Source: an uncultured Eubacteriales bacterium
Lineage (GTDB): Bacteria > Bacillota > Clostridia > Oscillospirales > Oscillospiraceae
Assembly: GCA_900545925.1 (NCBI GenBank)
Contig: URAZ01000048.1
Coordinates: 1 to 24,057, forward strand
Length of the DNA: 24,057 nucleotides
Direction: 5' to 3'
Of this stretch, positions 23,918 through 24,057 are shown in pieces. Below the pieces are notes generated by a model. The model was not told the origin of the DNA. It made no database searches and was given only the letters and a program-made list of their open reading frames with translations. Position numbers and translations under genes: made by a program. Position 1 is the stretch's first letter; the number at the start of each line of letters is the position of its first letter.

Positions 23918-24057
23918 ACGTACTTGTGACCGGCGGCGCCGGATATATTGGCAGCCATACCTGTGTGGAACTGATCGAAGCAGGCCATACGCCGATTGTA
24001 ATTGACAATCTCAGCAATTCCAACCCTGAAAGCCTGCACCGCGTAGCCGAAATTACC
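23914..24057 (+). CDS. galE: UDP-glucose 4-epimerase, N-terminal part (cut by window edge)
   Basis: 48 codons to the window edge: MNVLVTGGAGYIGSHTCVEL, with the NAD-binding GxxGxxG loop (GGAGYIG, residues 7-13), then IVIDNLSNS, characteristic of GalE. The start overlaps the kinase stop (ATGA), and GAGGAGG lies about seven bases upstream. It would interconvert UDP-galactose and UDP-glucose, or the UDP-N-acetylhexosamines, to feed the products of the two preceding genes into central metabolism. Confidence 0.9.
   Translation, partial: MNVLVTGGAGYIGSHTCVELIEAGHTPIVIDNLSNSNPESLHRVAEIT

Overview
The window looks like chromosomal DNA of a GC-rich, Gram-positive gut Clostridia member, probably Oscillospiraceae-like. 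This is inferred from YesM/YesN-type two-component genes, lipobox-bearing solute-binding proteins, an S-layer-homology (SLH) anchored giant surface protein, strong GGAGG ribosome sites and GC-rich codons. No rRNA, tRNA or CRISPR array was seen. The species cannot be named from sequence alone.

Layout. (1) 1-236, minus: N-terminal part of an IS1182-type transposase cut by the window edge. (2) 352-11350, all minus: a long sugar-utilisation operon read from right to left. Its order is solute-binding protein A, permease 1, permease 2, solute-binding protein B, a GH78-like alpha-L-rhamnosidase, a YesM-like sensor kinase, a YesN-like AraC response regulator and an SGNH esterase. Several genes overlap or nearly touch, and two intercistronic hairpins sit where expression levels would be expected to change. 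(3) 11601-12731: a complete IS5-family element with terminal inverted repeats and TA flanks, but a transposase broken by two frameshifts. (4) 12787-13647, minus: a membrane-tethered alpha/beta hydrolase with its own near-consensus promoter and terminator. (5) 13906-19074, minus: a 1722-residue secreted protein with five discoidin-like (F5/8C) modules, a Big2 module, a TIM-barrel glycosidase-like module, a helical region and C-terminal SLH repeats. (6) 19075-20618: regulatory and AT-richer DNA with one orphan 170-residue gene and what looks like decayed coding sequence. (7) 20619-21758, minus: an AraC-family regulator, divergent from (8) 21936 to the right edge, plus: a sugar nucleotidyltransferase, an N-acetylhexosamine kinase (nahK-like) and galE, each overlapping the next by ATGA.

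How they may work together. The surface protein would bind and process a glycan at the cell wall. Two lipoproteins and two permeases would import oligosaccharides, with no ATPase encoded locally, so a shared one is likely. The cytoplasmic GH78-like enzyme and SGNH esterase would trim rhamnosyl and acyl groups, and the YesM/YesN pair would sense the glycan. A shared sequence, AAAAAAAGACACC-N6-ACAA on the minus strand, lies 43-44 bp upstream of the -10 of both the transporter operon and the surface-protein gene. This is the best evidence that these two units form one regulon. The right-hand operon looks like a hexosamine and galactose salvage route, but its kinase gene carries an in-frame TAG where a Trp codon is expected.
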